A DNA stretch of 17,599 bases from assembly GCA_031262565.1 (NCBI GenBank), contig JAISHL010000025.1, positions 1-17,599 of the forward strand, read 5' to 3'. The notes under the pieces are model-generated. The model was not told the origin of the DNA, made no database searches, and was given only the letters and a program-made list of their open reading frames with translations. This DNA is from Candidatus Nomurabacteria bacterium (GTDB lineage Bacteria > Patescibacteriota > Saccharimonadia > Saccharimonadales > Saccharimonadaceae). Below are positions 16,101-17,599 of this stretch, piece after piece (within the stretch, counting starts at the first letter, position 1; every line of letters starts with the position of its first letter). Both the position numbers and the translations under genes were made by a program.

Positions 16101-17028
16101 TAACCATTCCGCCACTATTGCCAATTCCGATAAAAGTAGTTGCAGATTTTTTATCAGTTTTATTTTGATAATAATCAAGTAATTTATCAAAAAAAGCCGT
16201 GCGGTTTGTCATATCTAAATCGTCAATTTTGAAATTTGGATCACACGCAAACACCAATTCTGTCTTTAAGTCAATTTTCTCATTATCACCCTCCTCGTTA
16301 TCGCTACTACCATTCAAATCAATGCCAAAAACTCTCGCTTTCAATTCTTGATAATTGCCACCGTTTTTATCATATTCTTTTCTCAACTTCACAAATTCAC
16401 TAGCGACATTTTCAAGTTTTTCCTTGGCTTCCGACTTAATTTGACTAATTTTGTTACCATTCGCGTTTTCAACTTTTTCAAAATGTTCATCTTTTGCTAA
16501 GTTATAAATAAGAACTTTTTGTTCATCTCCTTGCTTTTTCTTATCGTTTTGCCCAATATCTCGCGGATCTTTCGGAAACCATTCGGCAAATTTATTGTAA
16601 TCAAGTAAATTCTTGACATCATCATTAATCTTGTCAAAAATTGCACGCACATCAGTTTGGCAACCAAACAAACTGCCAGCTAAAATTGGCAGTGCACCTT
16701 TCTTACCAAAAGCACAACCCAGCGACAAGGTTTTAATCCATAAACCCAAAATCGTGTATGGTTGCTCAGGCAAGCTATTGTCTTGCTGTCGTTTTTTCCG
16801 CCACTCTACAAAATCTGAAAAATTTGTATTTCCGTAGAGAATTTTATAGTCATTTTTAATTGCGTCTAAAACATCTTTCTTTAGGTCGCTGTCATTGACG
16901 TTGGCAAGGGGATATTTAATAGACCGAATGCTTTTAGTTCCACCAGAATATGCTATGCGAGCGTCGTGTAGGCGGTAGCCACGTTTTCCTTGTTTGCGCT
17001 TTTCTTGTTTTTTGCGATTCTTTTCCAT
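13162..17028 (-). CDS. cas12d: CRISPR-associated RNA-guided DNA nuclease Cas12d (CasY), type V-D
   Basis: A complete 1,288-residue Cas12d, the single effector that cuts DNA under crRNA and scoutRNA guidance. Family segments I recognise: GYRLHDARIAYSG (17-29) and SIRSIKYPL (33-41) at the N-terminus, TFIGIGNSGG (298-307), and RTSYYQTQFLDWLFG (823-837). The split RuvC nuclease is intact: RuvC-I GVDVGEYG with D948, RuvC-II FEMEIS (1037-1042; E1038 or E1040), RuvC-III CDADKQAAFNIA with D1245/D1247. A zinc-ribbon-like insert has CTKC (C1110, C1113) and CPYVDC (C1235, C1240). There is no HNH domain. AAAGGA lies 11 nt before the ATG. The gene looks more A+T-rich than obg, consistent with transfer. 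Array and putative scoutRNA lie immediately upstream; no adaptation genes in the window. Confidence 0.97.
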   Translation of the reverse strand: MEKNRKKQEKRKQGKRGYRLHDARIAYSGGTKSIRSIKYPLANVNDSDLKKDVLDAIKNDYKILYGNTNFSDFVEWRKKRQQDNSLPEQPYTILGLWIKTLSLGCAFGKKGALPILAGSLFGCQTDVRAIFDKINDDVKNLLDYNKFAEWFPKDPRDIGQNDKKKQGDEQKVLIYNLAKDEHFEKVENANGNKISQIKSEAKEKLENVASEFVKLRKEYDKNGGNYQELKARVFGIDLNGSSDNEEGDNEKIDLKTELVFACDPNFKIDDLDMTNRTAFFDKLLDYYQNKTDKKSATTFIGIGNSGGMVNAFLRYFPDIFKNDSSISEEIEKQAKIFKWDNGQKEILKKRFNEIAEYTKRIPLPKLISSWAEYRTDFMKALASWYKNRETKQLETIKGLIDLRNATAELKEKSQKDSLVNERFYQDCELLNDYLVKIPDLPKELPPKPKKEEGFVELNKYEQKIRELLVKCKIKREQTDVIFDMQADLRSSLNEFCQANPSFLPDKKKRDDGGTEEKSNKNPLRARLDQKIQNSPLFFGEGNQERFKKAYNAKQNILRQIEVIKTVYGEEILKLQDDVIFESKKVETLARVWDNLNNDRTSVIYGVLSEIQSKLDVDFDERYKDKDGKKKAKLQASYYLSPLAKSKGRLRELPIENTMSLKDILTICNFSDLFDKVKTNFAKQNVIRDFANLSKVMISDLVYTTNELTTEEGRKISINLRNAHSELSGLAAIISKREIISHYMIQATSGSQVYLAKCGDKYGYVFPDLTTDVPKMQNIRISHKSNKFDLHNFQDLSECKDDKEKKEYQNIKKFNDGGYFLEIRTSYYQTQFLDWLFGKHSHEIKKKNKETGKKEGAGEFVGKKCGLDFQGAFSLVEQDWLIDWDGEYPELKRIKYKDPFYHKGNKKVYSKENNRVITVQGFQLNPNPNPKKMIDRSENIKPNRFMGVDVGEYGLAVCVIEVSDGKVKIFDLKEDEEFITSGSHQKLNIAVNDLRAKQVKATFTSADTKIAKIRENTLGYYKARLEDLSIRYQARLSFEMEISGLEFGKNKIKKIYDSIKRGDIFGTTDAEKADNNQAWGNIEQKDGKPKNRHQAVVWGLTPPAAGTSQFCTKCHKWTSLDIADNYETEIATINEDGLATVKIPNIANKQSTDESDEKEVRCYIKGGKVGDKMAGKDLRSAIYKAMRPNMFVDEDKKVLFGGMKIVERTLGEEKFAKLQEKFGAGKSRGNIGVYVCPYVDCHHICDADKQAAFNIAARGYLKDKIDKGLSREILTAEEAKLTFNPIELI

Positions 17029-17064
17029 TACGCCATTAATCCTTTCTTAAAATAAAAAAGCACC

Positions 17065-17088
17065 TTTACAATCTGTTGTTTTAGAAGG
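17065..17088 (+). promoter_or_regulatory. Left copy of a 24-bp inverted element, probable scoutRNA promoter
   Basis: Begins TTTACAATCTGTT and matches, at 22 of 24 positions, the reverse complement of 17412-17435. It contains TACAAT (17067-17072), a 5/6 -10 box reading rightward; the -35 region is weak. The start of transcription would be near 17079. Confidence 0.5.
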
Positions 17089-17164
17089 CTTCAAAAATTG
17101 AAGACTTAGGTGAGAAAGGCTAAAACGATTCCTTTAAACCGTTTGGAACTTACCTAAGATTTTT
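17079..17164 (+). ncRNA. Putative scoutRNA of the Cas12d system
   Basis: Type V-D systems need a scoutRNA, encoded near the array, that pairs with the crRNA repeat over only a few bases. This stretch folds strongly: CTTCAA/TTGAAG (17089-17094, 17098-17103), a 10-bp stem CTTAGGTGAG/CTTACCTAAG (17105-17114, 17149-17158), an inner AAAGG/CCTTT (17115-17119, 17131-17135), and a possible pseudoknot GTTTTAG/CTAAAAC (17078-17084, 17120-17126). CCTTT at 17131-17135 could pair with AAAGG near the repeat 3' end. A -10-like box upstream and a T run after the long stem favour the plus strand, but the minus strand carries longer repeat-complementary pieces, so the strand is uncertain. Confidence 0.5.
17105..17164 (+). 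terminator. Stem plus T run ending the putative scoutRNA
   Basis: The 10-bp stem at 17105-17114/17149-17158 (one G-U pair) is followed by ATTTTT (17159-17164). The large 34-nt apical region contains further pairing, so this is an atypical intrinsic terminator. Confidence 0.4.
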
Positions 17165-17251
17165 ACTAGAGAAAGAGTGAAAATTTTCGCTCGTCAAAGG
17201 CAAAACCTTATGCCGAGCGGCGTCAAATAAATTGACAACCGCGAGACAAAG
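17165..17251. other. Structured non-coding stretch between scoutRNA and array
   Basis: No ORF. CGCTCG (17188-17193) pairs with CGAGCG (17214-17219), enclosing GCA/TGC (17200-17202, 17211-17213); GTCAA/TTGAC (17222-17226, 17232-17236) forms another hairpin. On the minus strand it contains GCCTTTG twice (ending the array boundary at 17253 and at 17201), complementary to the 3' end of the repeat. It may be the array trailer or part of a minus-strand scoutRNA. Confidence 0.4.
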
Positions 17252-17407
17252 GCCTTTTCTCCTCTATTTTACGAGGCACTAATGTCTGTTGGGGTGCCTT
17301 TTCTCCTCTATTTTACGAGGTTTCAGCCGATACGTAGTTGCCTTTTCTCCTCTATTTTACGAGGATGAGTTCCGCTAATGGTGCCTTTTCTCCTCTATTT
17401 TACGAGG
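17252..17407 (-). CRISPR. Type V-D CRISPR array: 4 identical 25-bp repeats, 3 short spacers
   Basis: Repeats at 17252-17276, 17296-17320, 17340-17364 and 17383-17407, all identical. Spacers, given on the plus strand: cactaatgtctgttggggt (19), tttcagccgatacgtagtt (19), atgagttccgctaatggt (18). On the minus strand the repeat begins CCTCG, forms a CCTC/GAGG hairpin with an 8-nt loop, and ends AGAAAAGGC next to the spacer; the AAAGGC ending and 17-19-nt spacers fit Cas12d arrays. crRNA therefore reads leftward, in the direction of cas12d, with the leader at the right. Confidence 0.97.
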
Positions 17408-17411
17408 AGTT

Positions 17412-17435
17412 CCCTCTAAAATAACAGATTGTAAA
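17412..17435 (-). promoter_or_regulatory. Right copy of the 24-bp inverted element, leader/promoter of the array
   Basis: Minus strand begins TTTACAATCTGTT; TACAAT occupies 17428-17433. Transcription would start near 17421, 14 nt before the first repeat. The -35 is weak. The element lies on the leader side expected from the repeat orientation. Confidence 0.5.
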
Positions 17436-17442
17436 TGTACAA

Positions 17443-17470
17443 TTAACTACTAAATATGGTATCATATAAT
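17443..17470 (+). promoter_or_regulatory. Promoter of the right-edge gene
   Basis: TTAACT (17443-17448, 4/6) and perfect TATAAT (17465-17470) with a 16-bp spacer, reading away from the array. Confidence 0.55.
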
Positions 17471-17499
17471 GGTTAAAATTCAATAATTTAGGGGATTTT

Positions 17500-17599
17500 A
17501 TGCGAAATAAACATGCTTTATCACAAACTAGCGAGAGCGTCAATAATGCAAAAATAAATCAACAGAAAGCCAGTAAACGTGTGTCATTGTGGCTACCTT
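17500..17599 (+). CDS. N-terminal fragment of an unidentified protein (cut by window edge)
   Basis: ATG at 17500 with AGGGGA 5 nt upstream and a promoter at 17443-17470 opens a frame that stays open for 33 codons to the window edge. The visible part is polar and basic (MRNKHALSQTSES start, then Lys/Gln/Asn-rich) and turns hydrophobic at the edge (SLWLP), as before a membrane segment. It could be a neighbour of the CRISPR system or unrelated; it does not look like the start of Cas1 as far as can be seen. Confidence 0.6.
   Translation, partial: MRNKHALSQTSESVNNAKINQQKASKRVSLWLP

Noticed and set aside
13162..17028. The large RuvC protein as a TnpB/IscB transposon nuclease or as Cas12a/Cas12e
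   Set aside because: The length, N-terminal SIRSIKYPL-type segment, IGIGNSGG motif and SYYQTQFL motif fit Cas12d; there is no HNH, no transposon end and no Cas12a-type repeat.
17078..17084. GTTTTAG as part of a Cas9-type repeat/tracrRNA
   Set aside because: It resembles the start of some type II repeats only by chance; the repeat here is unrelated and no cas9 is present. It is better explained by pairing with CTAAAAC at 17120-17126.

Overview
The window looks like a fragment of a small-genome bacterium of the Candidate Phyla Radiation (Patescibacteria). The main reason is a Cas12d (CasY) locus, a family known almost only from that group. The tight packing of short housekeeping genes and the frequent -10 boxes placed 6-7 nt before start codons fit this. 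TGA ends at least two clear genes, so the code is standard and Gracilibacteria/Absconditabacteria-type recoding is excluded. The phylum is an inference; no rRNA is present.

Bases 1-5993 are ordinary chromosome: the N-terminal part of a P-type cation ATPase (minus), the Obg GTPase, an unassigned structured RNA with its own promoter and terminator, an AEC-family permease, a 2-hydroxyacid-dehydrogenase-like protein lacking the usual catalytic residues, tRNA-Ala(CGC) with promoter and terminator, a glycine-rich RRM RNA-binding protein behind a structured 5' leader, and a six-helix membrane protein.

Bases 5997-11749 (all minus) carry a 32-residue membrane peptide followed by lemA and htpX as one operon, a polytopic membrane protein resembling YwaF/TMEM164, and a 906-residue secreted, membrane-anchored parallel beta-helix protein. 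These point to envelope maintenance and surface-glycan work.

Bases 12043-13080 hold an XRE-Fic protein (HTH plus class II AMPylase) with two palindromes placed on its own promoter, as expected for autoregulation, and a possible coupled 21-codon ORF downstream.

Bases 13162-17407 are the highlight: a single-effector type V-D CRISPR-Cas system. A 1,288-residue Cas12d (minus) is followed to the right by a structured non-coding stretch that fits a scoutRNA, then a compact array of four identical 25-bp repeats with 18-19-bp spacers. A 24-bp element with a -10-like TACAAT occurs in inverted orientation at both outer ends of the non-coding region, suggesting that scoutRNA and pre-crRNA are transcribed toward each other from matching promoters. 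No cas1, cas2 or cas4 lies in the window. The start of an unidentified plus-strand gene runs off the right edge.
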